A stretch of DNA of 64,000 bases from a bacterium (GCA_016708025.1 JADJGQ010000002.1:558001-622000), one strand, 5' to 3'; positions 34,337 to 43,551 are shown, numbered from the stretch's first letter. The notes: generated by a model not told the origin, from the letters alone. Made by a program: numbers and translations.

Positions 34337-35392
34337 TTACTCAACAATCAGATAGGTATCGGCGCGCGGTTCCACCCGGCCGATGCGAGAGACTGCCAAG
34401 CCCACAGAGTCGGCCTCGGATTGGAATGCATCGGCAGTGGATTCGGGAAGGGCGATAAAAAGTCCGCCGGACGTCTGCGGGTCATACATTACCGCCACGA
34501 GATTCTTGTGAACAGTCGCGGCAATCGAAACAAACGGCTCAAGATAGGCGCGATTGTCATTGGCTCCACCGGGGATCATGCCGAGTTCGGCCAACGCGAG
34601 AACGTCAGGTAATAGCGGCAATGCAGATGCCACGATCCGGATAGAGATATCCGAGCCTGCGGCCATTTCATACGCGTGGCCGAGCAGGCCGTAGCCGGTG
34701 ATATCGGTGGCGGCGTGAGCTCCATGCTTGACCATCAGTTCTGCAGCAGTCCGATTCAGAGCGGCCATGCTCTGAATGGCGACCATCGCGAGATCATCGC
34801 CGACTTTGCCACGTTTGATACCGGTGGTTATCAGGCCGGTACCGAGCGACTTAGTCAGGAATATGACATCGCCCGGCTGAGCGCCGGAATTGGTGACTAC
34901 TTTGTGTGGGTCAACGATCCCGGTGACCGATACGCCAAACTTCAGTTCCTTGTCTTTGATGGAGTGTCCGCCAACCACTACAGCGCCAGCCTCTTCGACC
35001 TTCTCGGCACCGCCACGGAGGATCTCGGTCAGAATAGACAACGGCATGGTTGAGATCGGAAAGCCGACGATATTCAAAGCCGTAAGCGGTTTGCCGCCCA
35101 TGGCAAAAACATCGGAGAGGGCGTTCGCCGCCGCTATCTGGCCAAACCAATAGGGATCATCAACGATCGGCGGGAAAAAGTCGACCGTCTGAACCAGCGC
35201 CAGATTTTCGGACAAGCGAAAGACCCCGGCATCATCGGCTTTGTTAAAGCCGACTAACAGGTCGGGATGTTTCGATTGTGGCACAGATTTGAGCGCTTCA
35301 GCCAGCACCGCCGGCCCCAGTTTGGAGGCTCAACCCGCGCAGCTGACTTCGGCCGTCAATTTGATAGTGATCTCTTTTTTCCGGTCATCCAT
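34337..35392 (-). CDS. selD: Selenide, water dikinase SelD, itself a selenoprotein (UGA = Sec21)
   Basis: This 351-residue SelD has an in-frame TGA at 35330-35332. Downstream of it lies the normal SelD body ('VGFNKADDAGVF', 'TDITGYGLLGHAYEM', 'YDPQTSGGLFIALP'). Upstream, in the same frame, an ATG at 35392 gives MDDRKKEITIKLTAEVSCAG-U-ASKLGPAVLAEAL, the usual SelD N-terminus in which the catalytic Cys/Sec precedes a conserved Lys. About 15 bases after the TGA, GCCGG/CTGGC can form a short hairpin with GGU in the loop, a plausible bacterial SECIS. SelD makes selenophosphate for Sec-tRNA, so the organism should decode UGA as Sec. Confidence 0.93.
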
Positions 35393-35671
35393 GCAGTGAA
35401 ACTATGCTATTCAAGGCATTGCTGCAACTGCGGAAACGTCGCTTCTGACCAACAAAACCTATTACCTGTACAGAAAATGCACAGCCCGCAAACAGACTGT
35501 AAGGCTCAAAATAAAAACGATTTAGCCGATATAATGGGTGCGGGGTGGGGTCCGTCACTGGCGGGCTTACGGCCCTTGTTGTTATGAGTGGGTGATTCGC
35601 GGCGCCCGGTGCCCGGCGTACGCAGGGTCTGGACTATTTGGATAGGGCGCGCTAACAGAACGAAACGGATC
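35393..35671. other. Intergenic region between divergent selD and the multidomain gene
   Basis: This stretch of about 280 bases has no supported gene. A TTGCAG - 17 bases - TAGTTT pair on the minus strand ends six bases from the selD ATG and would make selD leaderless, but the -10 is weak. On the + strand I see no good promoter. Confidence 0.4.
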
Positions 35672-37777
35672 ATGACTGAATCGAGACGTGTCCCCCGATT
35701 AGACGAAGTACTGCTTCGCGAACATCTGGTAACTGAGGATCAGCTTGCTCAGGCTTTACAGCGCCAGAAGCTGTTTGGCGGAAGACTTGGTTCTCAACTG
35801 ATCACGCTTGGCTTTTTGGATGAGTCGAGCCTGGTGCGCGCACTGGCGACGCAGATGGGGTGCGAAGGGATTGTTCTCTCCAAGATCGATATTCCGGATT
35901 CAATAGTCGATATGATCCCTGCCACTGTCGCGGTGGCACGGAAAGTCATGCCGTTTGCGTATGATTCATCGAAAAATCAACTGCTGATCGCCTGCGAAGA
36001 TCCATTCCGCGATGAACTGCTGACGGAGCTTGAGTTTGTCGCTTCGGGGAAGGGGATCAAGCCATATGTCGCCGCAGAGCTATCGCTCAATATGGCGATC
36101 TCCAAGCATTATTTGGGGAAGGCTCTTCCGATCGAAGAGGCCGAGCAGTTGATCGTACCGCATATCGGCGCCGATCCTTCGGGGAAAGATGTCCGGAATC
36201 CAAATACTGCGATCCTGCTGGTGACGGATGATCCTGATTCGGGTGACAAAATGCAGTCACTGCTCGAGCGAGGGGAGTATCGAGTCCGCCGGACGGATTC
36301 AGCCGATGACGCTATCCAGTTGATCGGTAATCAGCGGTTCCATTCCGTGTTGATCCAGGACACCGTGCCGGGGGATTACATTGATCTGATCGATCGTCTT
36401 CGCAAGATCTCCCCAAAAACACGCGTCCGCTATTATGAAAATGCCGCCGGGTTGCTGTTGTCGCTGGATGCCGGCACTCTTGAAGCGGATCTGCTGGTGA
36501 GAAATCTAGAACTGTTCACTTCGCTGCTGTCCTCCGAGGATGGCGTGGTGAACAACCATAGCGCGCGGGTCGGCCAGTATGTCGACAAACTCTGTCGCCG
36601 ACTGGAACTGGCGGACAAGGATCGGCTGATCATCACCAACGCGGGTTATCTGCATGACCTGGCGAAATTCTATTATGGTAATACCGCGGAGCAAGATCAC
36701 CGGGAGTATATCAACCTGACGGTCAAACTGCTCAATTCACTGAACTATCAGCCGCTGGTGATAGAGATCCTTCGGTCGATGTATATCAATCTTCGCGAGA
36801 AATTTACCAAGCGGTTGCCGATCGAGGTGCTGGGTGGGAATATTCTGACAGTCGTGGATATCTTCTGTGAGACGATGCGCCCGGACATGGCGCTAACGCT
36901 CGACAAGTTTGATGCGATCAAGCGGAAATATCGTGACCTGGTCGGCAAGCTGTTCCTGACCGAAGTGGTCGAGGCATTTATCGCCATGGTGCAGGAAGAG
37001 ATCCTCTCGATCTCGACTCTGGAAAAATACAGCCAGGTAGTGTTACTCTCCTCCGAGCGTGAACGCCTGGGCGATATCGAACAGCGAATCAAACAAGCAG
37101 GTTTCCGCCTGATTGTTGAAACTGAGCCAGAAGAATTTGCCGAGCTTTACAAACGGAGCCACCCGGATATTCTGGTGATCCATGAAGCGAGCGGGGCAAT
37201 CGCCATCAGCACTCTGGTGGAAAAACTGATCGATCTCGGAGTAACAGTAGACAAGGTCCCGACATTCCTGTTGACCGATGGCGCGCTGGCACCGCAGATG
37301 ACCGGATTGCTGGAGAAGGGGATCGAGGATGTCATTCCGGCCGATGACAACCTGAACGTGCTGTTGATCAAAATGAAGAAGATCCGCGCCCGAATCGAAT
37401 CAAAGGCGAAAGAGCGGGAAGAGATAGTCCAACAGGCAGGAGCGGTCGGTCATCTTGAAGAGATGAATCTGATCGACTTGATCCAGGCGCTGGGGCCGAG
37501 CCGGAAGACCGCTCGCGTGACGATCAACTCCAGCACCGACAAACTGGTGTTATATCTCTGCCAGGGAGCGATCACATACGCAGAGTGCGGTACTAAGCTC
37601 GGGCCGGATGCATTCTACGAGGGGATCAGTTGGACCAACGGTACCTGGACGATTCAGACAATTCCGCTCGACCAGTTGCCGCCCTCGAATACGTTCTATT
37701 CGAATGAGTCGTTGATGATGGAAGGGTGCAGATTGCTGGACGAGAGTTCCCGGACGCCGATCCAGGAATCGTTCTAG
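35672..37777 (+). CDS. Multidomain signalling protein: MshEN - REC - HD - REC - DUF4388
   Basis: The protein has 701 residues. In order: a MshEN/GspE-N domain (about 5-145, 'LDEVLLREHLVTEDQLAQAL', 'GFLDESSLVRALATQMGC'), known in other proteins to bind c-di-GMP; a receiver-like domain (about 175-285); an HD domain (about 300-460, 'NNHSARVGQYV', 'YLHDLAKFYY') without the second half of the HD-GYP signature; a second receiver-like domain (about 470-590); and a C-terminal DUF4388/PatA-like domain ('LEEMNLIDLIQALGPSRKTA'). It probably integrates cyclic-dinucleotide or phosphorelay signals for surface behaviour. The ATG at 35672 is chosen because MshEN starts there. Confidence 0.78.
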   Translation: MTESRRVPRLDEVLLREHLVTEDQLAQALQRQKLFGGRLGSQLITLGFLDESSLVRALATQMGCEGIVLSKIDIPDSIVDMIPATVAVARKVMPFAYDSSKNQLLIACEDPFRDELLTELEFVASGKGIKPYVAAELSLNMAISKHYLGKALPIEEAEQLIVPHIGADPSGKDVRNPNTAILLVTDDPDSGDKMQSLLERGEYRVRRTDSADDAIQLIGNQRFHSVLIQDTVPGDYIDLIDRLRKISPKTRVRYYENAAGLLLSLDAGTLEADLLVRNLELFTSLLSSEDGVVNNHSARVGQYVDKLCRRLELADKDRLIITNAGYLHDLAKFYYGNTAEQDHREYINLTVKLLNSLNYQPLVIEILRSMYINLREKFTKRLPIEVLGGNILTVVDIFCETMRPDMALTLDKFDAIKRKYRDLVGKLFLTEVVEAFIAMVQEEILSISTLEKYSQVVLLSSERERLGDIEQRIKQAGFRLIVETEPEEFAELYKRSHPDILVIHEASGAIAISTLVEKLIDLGVTVDKVPTFLLTDGALAPQMTGLLEKGIEDVIPADDNLNVLLIKMKKIRARIESKAKEREEIVQQAGAVGHLEEMNLIDLIQALGPSRKTARVTINSSTDKLVLYLCQGAITYAECGTKLGPDAFYEGISWTNGTWTIQTIPLDQLPPSNTFYSNESLMMEGCRLLDESSRTPIQESF

Positions 37778-38811
37778 CCGTTCTTGCGCGTCGCGATCTT
37801 CCTAAGGTAACTGAGATTGCTGCGCTGGCGATCCAGCACGGTTTTGGTCAGTTCACCATAATACTCCACAAATTGCCGAGCGGCTGAAATGGCCTGATCA
37901 TCCTGTTTCAGGCGGTCATGGCATTTGGTCAGATAGTAATCACACTCGATCAGATTGTAGAAATTACCCGGCTGTTGCTCCAGCCTGAGGCGTAGTTCAC
38001 GATAGGTAGCGAGCGCGGCGGCGTAGTCTTTCAATTCGTATTGCGCTTTGGCCAGCGGCCAGAGGAATGCCTTACCGTTCGGATAGCGAAGCATGGCTGA
38101 ATCGACCAGTTGTTTGGCGCTGTCGAACTCGTTGTTGTCGAAATAGACCCAGATCAGCGCATTGGTGGCGGCTTCCCGGGAGACCAGCGAAGAATCAGCC
38201 GCCAGTTGCAGTTCGCGAATTCCCTTCGCCTTATCGTTGTTGAATATCCCGATCCAGCGGAGAAAACCGGCTTTGGCGGATTTCCAATAGTGGTATGAAC
38301 CGAGCCCGAAATAGAGGTCGTACAGGGTGCTGTCGGCTTTGAGACCGTTCTGATATTCCCCCTTAGCATCGAAGCCATGGTCTATCGCCGCGGTGAACGA
38401 GCCAAAGTGCGATGAGTAGATTGATCGGTAGGCGTGGGCGTGGCCACGGATAAGGAACCGCCAGGCTTGCTCGCGTGGAGAGTCAAGGTCCTGAACATCA
38501 TCGGTCATCTCCAGACAGGAATCGATCAGTGCTTTGAACAGGTCGGGAGTGATCTCCTCTTCGCGGTCGGTCATTTGCGTGACGAGCGAACCAGCCTGAA
38601 AAAGGATACCTGCCGGGTCGAGCGGGGAAGAGTGACGGTACGCTGCAATGACCGAGTCCGCCTGTGCGAAACGATCATCGAACAGCAACCGCTGGACAGC
38701 AATGAAGAACTGCTGTCGTTCGGGGGTCAGGTAGGGGTCAGCAGGCGTCTGCGCAAAGGCAGAACCGGCCAATACCCATAAAGAAATGACGATACATCCA
38801 ATGTGCCGCAT
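37774..38811 (-). CDS. Secreted TPR-repeat protein
   Basis: The protein has 345 residues with a signal peptide (MRHIGCIVISLWVLAGSAFA). Helical repeats follow, several with TPR character, for example 'GLKADSTLYDLYFGLGSYHY', 'AATNALIWVYFDNNEFDSAK' and 'AKAQYELKDYAAALATYREL'. It is likely a periplasmic scaffold. Its stop overlaps that of the convergent multidomain gene. No enzymatic motif is seen. Confidence 0.78.
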   Translation of the reverse strand: MRHIGCIVISLWVLAGSAFAQTPADPYLTPERQQFFIAVQRLLFDDRFAQADSVIAAYRHSSPLDPAGILFQAGSLVTQMTDREEEITPDLFKALIDSCLEMTDDVQDLDSPREQAWRFLIRGHAHAYRSIYSSHFGSFTAAIDHGFDAKGEYQNGLKADSTLYDLYFGLGSYHYWKSAKAGFLRWIGIFNNDKAKGIRELQLAADSSLVSREAATNALIWVYFDNNEFDSAKQLVDSAMLRYPNGKAFLWPLAKAQYELKDYAAALATYRELRLRLEQQPGNFYNLIECDYYLTKCHDRLKQDDQAISAARQFVEYYGELTKTVLDRQRSNLSYLRKIATRKNG

Positions 38812-38864
38812 ACGGCATTAGTATCGGCAGTATGGGGAGTTTCCTATACTCTGAGAAGAGGGAC

Positions 38865-39665
38865 TTAAATAGTCGACTGTCCGGGGATGAAGTCGAGCAG
38901 TTCGGTATCGCGGTCAGTCGTGGCAGTGATCACGAGCGCATTGCCGACCCGGTGGTATACCAGGCGACATCCACGGCAGTTGTGGTCAAAAAGGTCGAAG
39001 CCGTGGCGGTTGACCAGGCTTGATCTCAGGTCGTCAGGAATCTGGAAGCGATCGGCCGGAACGACAAATACCGAAACCACGCGAGTGCCAGGATTGGTAT
39101 AGATAAAGTGGGCCATTCGGGCGCCATCAATCTCTTCCATCTGCCCGCCAACCAGACTGACTCCGGAAACCTCGGGGCTTGGTTGGTAACCAATAGTGTC
39201 GGCGACAAAAGCGACGGCGGCGGCAGTCAGGGCTGGATTATCAAAGGACTGGAGATGATCAGCAGCCTGCCAGTGTGCCTGTTCAAGCGGGATATAGGCT
39301 TCCTGGTGGCGATTGAAACCGGTCGCCAGATAGACTGCGCCAAGCGCGATGACCAGCACCGCGGCGGCGGCTACGACGTACGAGGCTCTCCAAAAGGGGG
39401 GCGTGTCGCCCTTCAGTCCTCCTTCCTCTCGGTCGATATGATCGAGCTTGCAGAGTATGCGACTCCGTAAGGAAGTGAGCTGTTGGGTCGGCTGGGAGTG
39501 CGAGAGCTTTTCTTTGACGAAGGCGTTAACGTCGCCTTCGAGTTCATATCGTTTGAGGCAGTGGGAGCACTTTTGGAGATGTTCGTGCACCTGCTGGGAG
39601 TCGATCTCGGATGCCTCTTTATCGATAATGTCGTACAGTAAGGCGAGGGCTTCCTGGCAGTTCAT
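38865..39665 (-). CDS. Zinc-binding anti-sigma factor
   Basis: The protein has 266 residues. The cytoplasmic N-terminus has the ZAS zinc motif H29-x3-C33-x2-C36 (HEHLQKCSHC). One membrane helix follows (about 93-112, VVAAAAVLVIALGAVYLA), then a periplasmic domain of about 150 residues with 'DHNCRGCRLVYHRVG', a second Cys pair. It overlaps the ECF sigma gene by four bases (ATGA), the standard arrangement for a sigma and its inhibitor. The periplasmic Cys pair suggests sensing of redox or metal at the cell envelope. Confidence 0.9.
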   Translation of the reverse strand: MNCQEALALLYDIIDKEASEIDSQQVHEHLQKCSHCLKRYELEGDVNAFVKEKLSHSQPTQQLTSLRSRILCKLDHIDREEGGLKGDTPPFWRASYVVAAAAVLVIALGAVYLATGFNRHQEAYIPLEQAHWQAADHLQSFDNPALTAAAVAFVADTIGYQPSPEVSGVSLVGGQMEEIDGARMAHFIYTNPGTRVVSVFVVPADRFQIPDDLRSSLVNRHGFDLFDHNCRGCRLVYHRVGNALVITATTDRDTELLDFIPGQSTI

Positions 39666-40249
39666 TTGGCGAGGTCCTTGATGTACCCGTTTCGTACCGC
39701 GTACTCGAATAGTTTCTTTTGCAACAGTTTTCGACCGCGATGCAACCGGCTTTTGACTGTGCCCAACTGGAGGTCACAGATCTCAGCGATCTCCTGGTAA
39801 GAGAACCCTTCGAGGAACGAGAGGATCACCACCATGCGGAAATCGTCCGGCAGATCTTCGATCGCTTTCTTTACATCATCGTCAAAAATCTTCGCAAAAA
39901 ACTGCCTCTCCGGATCATCGGACGGCCCTGTGGCGGCCAATTGGCCGTACAGGAAGTTATCGTCGATATCATCGACATTGACCGACACCGGCGCCCGGGA
40001 CTTGGAACGGTACTCATTGATGAAAATGTTCGTCATGATCTTGAACAACCATGCCCGAGCATTGGTACCCTTCTCGAACTTATCCCAGAAACGGTAGGCT
40101 TTCGCAAACGTTTCCTGGACAAGGTCCTCTGCGTCATTCTCATTTTTGGTCATGCGCAGAGCAGTCCGGTAGAGCGCATCCATATGCGGCAGAGCTTCGC
40201 GCTCAAAGCTCCGTCGATTTTCCAGTTCTTCCGACTTTTTATCCGCCAT
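39662..40249 (-). CDS. ECF-type RNA polymerase sigma factor
   Basis: The protein has 195 residues. Region 2 contains 'ALRMTKNENDAEDLVQETFAKAYRFWD' in parts and 'NARAWLFKIMTNIFINEYRSK'; region 4 has 'LPDDFRMVVILSFLEGFSYQ' and 'LQLGTVKSRLHRGRKLL'. It resembles the SigR/RpoE branch. The overlapping anti-sigma gene downstream should hold it inactive at the membrane. A TATAGA box (40258-40263) ends eight bases before the ATG with no Shine-Dalgarno, so the message may be leaderless. Promoter targets in this window are not clear. Confidence 0.93.
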   Translation of the reverse strand: MADKKSEELENRRSFEREALPHMDALYRTALRMTKNENDAEDLVQETFAKAYRFWDKFEKGTNARAWLFKIMTNIFINEYRSKSRAPVSVNVDDIDDNFLYGQLAATGPSDDPERQFFAKIFDDDVKKAIEDLPDDFRMVVILSFLEGFSYQEIAEICDLQLGTVKSRLHRGRKLLQKKLFEYAVRNGYIKDLAK

Positions 40250-40473
40250 AGTACAACTCTATACTCTCGGAAGACCCGGAAAGTTTTGTAAATCCACTGT
40301 TGGTAACAGGAAACTTTCCATGGTAGTTCCAAGTTGGCCGCGACTTTTGTTTGTTTTGGTCACGGTTCCCGGGGGTAAGTGGAATAAAGGGTAAATTTTG
40401 ACCACAATCCCCGGAATTACTTGAAAATAACCGGTTGCCGGGCAGGAGGCAAGGAAAAAGGGGGGGACAGGCA

Positions 40474-41190
40474 CTAGCGATTGGTCAATTTGAAATCAAC
40501 TCGATACATAACCCAGACTGCTACAGGCTTTTTCCGCTGTATTGCGGGCTTGTACTTGTTGCGATAGCCAGAAAGCAAAGCTGCATTGTCAAGGTACGCA
40601 TCACCAGAGGAATGACCGATCTTGACCTGCTCCACAGTCCCAAACTTAGAGACCAGCGCCTTTACCCAAACAGTTCCGGATGCGTTCCTGTGACGGGCAT
40701 CCCGGGGGTAGGCCGGCTGCACTTGTTTGATCATCTCAGGCAGTACTTCAACGGGGACATATCCGGTATCTGAAGGAGTTGATTCATGAATGGCGCACTT
40801 GTGGTCATCCTGCTGGCGAAAAAGAACCATGTGGTACAGCCAGCCTTCGCGGCCGTGATAACCGGTCCAGATACTGTCAAAGATTGTTGTGTTAACGTAC
40901 TCAAGGGCTGTTGTCTCAAAGGTAGTATCGTCTATGCTGCACCAGACGACTTTCGACTGAAATGCCTTGCCGGTGGAATCGATTCTGCACTTCACCCAGA
41001 CTTCCGCATGCGGGGAGGCTTTGCAGGAATCAGTTGCGGCGGGTTTCAGCATGGTGATCGGCGGAAACGTGAAATCGCCGGGGTCGATGGTCTTGCACTC
41101 TTTCGGCGGGTTCTTGCGGTAGTGGCCGGCGTCAGCCGACTGCGCTAGCGTCGATGACAGCAAAACAATCACGGCCAACAATCGAATCAT
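40474..41190 (-). CDS. Exported protein with C-terminal TonB domain
   Basis: The protein has 238 residues. A signal peptide (MIRLLAVIVLLSSTLAQSAD) takes the place of the usual TonB membrane anchor and Pro-rich rod. The C-terminal TonB domain (about 150-238) has 'VQPAYPRDARHRNASGTVWV' and 'DAALLSGYRNKYKPAI'-type ends; the middle (about 60-130) looks like a degraded second copy ('KCRIDSTGKAFQSKVVW'). The frame opens at 41472, but GGGAG six bases before the ATG at 41190 decides the start. As it lacks an anchor, it cannot energise receptors in the usual way; a periplasmic binding role is more likely. Confidence 0.75.
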   Translation of the reverse strand: MIRLLAVIVLLSSTLAQSADAGHYRKNPPKECKTIDPGDFTFPPITMLKPAATDSCKASPHAEVWVKCRIDSTGKAFQSKVVWCSIDDTTFETTALEYVNTTIFDSIWTGYHGREGWLYHMVLFRQQDDHKCAIHESTPSDTGYVPVEVLPEMIKQVQPAYPRDARHRNASGTVWVKALVSKFGTVEQVKIGHSSGDAYLDNAALLSGYRNKYKPAIQRKKPVAVWVMYRVDFKLTNR

Positions 41191-41298
41191 CAGAATCTCC
41201 CAGACGGCAGTGTTCATTGGAAGACTAAAAGATGTCAGGGCCTGATGCAAGCAACTTCTCTGTACATACCTTATGAACTCATCGTATATTCGAAATGT

Positions 41299-41658
41299 AT
41301 GCCTCGCTACTACCTCATCTACGATGATAGCTGTCCGATCTGTCTGGCCTCGATAGATCGATTGAGAAAGATCGATACACTCGGGATTGTTGAGCTTGTT
41401 CCACTCTCCGATCCGCGACTTCCGCACGGCCAGAGCCTGCCGCCGCAGCATGAATTGAAGAACGCAGTTCACCTATTTGATGATTCCGGTCAAATGTATC
41501 GCGGTGCGGAAGCTGTGGCGCAGGTGATGTCGATTTTTCCAACGACGGCGTGGATCAGCAGGATAATGGGCTGGCCGGGAATACGTCAGCTCGCGCGAGT
41601 GATATATGGTGTAGTAGCGAGAAACAGGGTGAAGCTCTCGAAAGCCGTGGCGCGGTAG
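41299..41658 (+). CDS. DCC-family thiol-disulfide oxidoreductase-like protein (DUF393)
   Basis: The protein has 119 residues. The family motif D-D-x-C-P-x-C is 'YDDSCPICLASIDRLRK' near the N-terminus, followed by 'AVHLFDDSGQMYRGAEAVAQ' and 'RQLARVIYGVVARNRVKLS'. The thioredoxin-like CxxC suggests redox activity; the biological role of the family is unclear. The ATG at 41299 is chosen because the motif starts there. TATATT ends eight bases upstream with TGTACA 18 bases before it, so the message is probably leaderless. Confidence 0.82.
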   Translation: MPRYYLIYDDSCPICLASIDRLRKIDTLGIVELVPLSDPRLPHGQSLPPQHELKNAVHLFDDSGQMYRGAEAVAQVMSIFPTTAWISRIMGWPGIRQLARVIYGVVARNRVKLSKAVAR

Positions 41659-41659
41659 T

Positions 41660-42421
41660 TTACTTCCGGAAGTGTTTGATCACCTTCTGGTGTAACTTCC
41701 CATTGGTCGCGGCGAATGTTTTGATCCCCAGAGAGAATGGTCTTCCGAAAAGGTCCGAGGTAGAACCACCTGCTTCTTCGATGATGCAGACAAACGGGGC
41801 AACATCAACCGGCTTGATCTGAGCCTCAATTACAATCTCCAATCTTCCCGATGCCAACAGATGATACGGCCAGAGATCTCCGAAGGCGCGCTGGCGTGCT
41901 GTCGCATGGAGTAGATTGAGCAGGTTTGGTTCACGTTTGGACTTATGAAATGAGTTGACCGAGCTAAAACTGATCATAGCATCGCGAAGTGAAGATTTGG
42001 CAGAGACAGTAACCCGGTTGCCGTTCAGCATGGCGCCGGAGCCGCGTTCTGCCCAGAGCCGTTCATTGAGGAGTGGGACATTGGATATCCCCAGTACGAC
42101 ATGTTCATCGTGCGCCAGGGCGATCAAGTTTCCCCAGAGTGGGATTCCGGCGATATAATTCCGGGTGCCATCGATCGGGTCGATTATCCAGGTGAATTCC
42201 GAGCTGGTCTTGCGGTGGCCGGATTCTTCGCCAAAAATGGCATGATTCGGGAAATGCTTCCTGATGACCTTGATGGCGGCCTTTTCGGCGGAGATATCGG
42301 CGATCGTGACCGGTGACTTGTCGGCTTTGGTGCGGACTTTCGGTTTCTTGTAGTAATATTCAACCGTCACACGCTCCATCGCGTTGACCGCCTCCATGGC
42401 TACCTGCAGAAATCTGGACAT
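41660..42421 (-). CDS. Inositol monophosphatase-family phosphatase, HisN-like
   Basis: The protein has 253 residues with the metal-binding motifs of the Li-sensitive phosphatase family: 'GEESG' (about 69-73), 'WIIDPIDGTRNY' (about 78-89) and 'QIKPVDVAPFVCIIEEAGG' near the C-terminus. The form 'GDLWPYHLLASGRLEIVIEA' is typical of histidinol-phosphate phosphatases of this fold, so a role in histidine synthesis is likely; inositol phosphate or other sugar phosphates are alternatives. Its stop is adjacent to that of the DCC gene. Confidence 0.85.
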   Translation of the reverse strand: MSRFLQVAMEAVNAMERVTVEYYYKKPKVRTKADKSPVTIADISAEKAAIKVIRKHFPNHAIFGEESGHRKTSSEFTWIIDPIDGTRNYIAGIPLWGNLIALAHDEHVVLGISNVPLLNERLWAERGSGAMLNGNRVTVSAKSSLRDAMISFSSVNSFHKSKREPNLLNLLHATARQRAFGDLWPYHLLASGRLEIVIEAQIKPVDVAPFVCIIEEAGGSTSDLFGRPFSLGIKTFAATNGKLHQKVIKHFRK

Positions 42422-42501
42422 TGCGTTTCCTTGTAAAGAGTAAGCCGTCTTGCAGGACTAGAATCGAGGATAGTCGAGGGAAAGTCAAGGAGAGTCAGTC
42501 G

Positions 42502-43551
42502 TCAGAGTGAAATGAGCATTGACTCGGAGCAGAATCCAGGGCCGAGCGCCGAGATGAGGCCATGGCCGCCCGGATCGGATTGCCGCTGCATGAAGCGTTC
42601 GAGGACAAAAAGGACTGAGACGGACGACATATTGCCGTAGTCACGAAGGATCTCTTCTGATAAGGCGAGTTCGTTGCCGGTGAAGCCGAGTGCCTGACGG
42701 TATGCATCGATGACCTTCATCCCGCCGGGGTGGAATAGATAGGCCTTGATATCATCCATTCGCAGCTCATGCTTGTTCAGGAAATCCGAAAAATCCTGTT
42801 TTGCGTTGGCCGCGACAATATCCGGGATGCGCTGGGCAAAAACGACCTGCAGCCCCTGTGACACAACATGCCAGCCCATGACATCGAGTGAATCGGGGTA
42901 AAAGCGGCTCTGGGTGCCAAGGATCGAATATCCCCCAAGGGAGACCTCATCGCCGCAGACCAGCACAGCGGCGGCTCCTTCGCCAAAGAGGGCGGTAGCG
43001 ACCAGATTGCTTCGAGAGAAATCATCGGGAATAAACGTCAGGCCGCAGAGTTCGGCGGCCACCAGCAGGATCCGATCGCGCGGGTGCCCCAGCGCATGAT
43101 GATAGGCGTGGGAGAGACCAGCAACACCGCCAGCACATCCGAGACCCCAGATCGGGGTCCGTCGGATATCCTGCCTGCAACCGAGCAGGTTTATCAGGCG
43201 GGCATCGATTGACGGCGTGGCCAGACCGGTAGTGTTGACATAGATGATGTAGTCAATTTCAGTCGGCGCGAGGTGATTACGTTCGAGAAGGCGGCGGGAA
43301 GCATCGAGACAGAGGTTGGTGGCCGACTCGATGTAGACTTCGTTTTTCTCAGCGATCGTATGCGGTTCAAGGTGCCAGTTCACCGGCCGACTGAAATAGC
43401 GGGTGTTGATACCTGCGTTGGCAAAGACCTGCATCATGCGGTGCAGGTCGCCGATCTTTGTGCCGAAATGGTGTTGCGCAAACTGAGCCGCCTCGGATTG
43501 CGGCACCCGATAGGGAGGGAGAGCGATGGTGACTCCGCAGATCTTCGGCAT
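42502..43551 (-). CDS. Type III polyketide synthase (chalcone/stilbene synthase family)
   Basis: The protein has 349 residues with the full catalytic triad of type III PKS: C139 (WGLGCAGG), H274 (YLFHPGGMK) and N307 (RDYGNMSS). The N-terminal 'NTTGLATPSIDARL' and C-terminal 'GHGLISALGPGFCSESML' are also typical. By family knowledge it extends an acyl-CoA starter with malonyl-CoA to make alkylpyrones or alkylresorcinols, often membrane lipids. No partner methyltransferase or oxidase is next to it; a cupin gene lies 36 bases upstream on the same strand and may be co-transcribed. Confidence 0.93.
   Translation of the reverse strand: MPKICGVTIALPPYRVPQSEAAQFAQHHFGTKIGDLHRMMQVFANAGINTRYFSRPVNWHLEPHTIAEKNEVYIESATNLCLDASRRLLERNHLAPTEIDYIIYVNTTGLATPSIDARLINLLGCRQDIRRTPIWGLGCAGGVAGLSHAYHHALGHPRDRILLVAAELCGLTFIPDDFSRSNLVATALFGEGAAAVLVCGDEVSLGGYSILGTQSRFYPDSLDVMGWHVVSQGLQVVFAQRIPDIVAANAKQDFSDFLNKHELRMDDIKAYLFHPGGMKVIDAYRQALGFTGNELALSEEILRDYGNMSSVSVLFVLERFMQRQSDPGGHGLISALGPGFCSESMLISL

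Noticed and set aside
41191..41472. 94-residue N-terminal extension of the TonB-domain protein
   Set aside because: A signal peptide and a well-placed GGGAG mark the start at 41190, and the extension would overlap the divergent DCC gene and its promoter.
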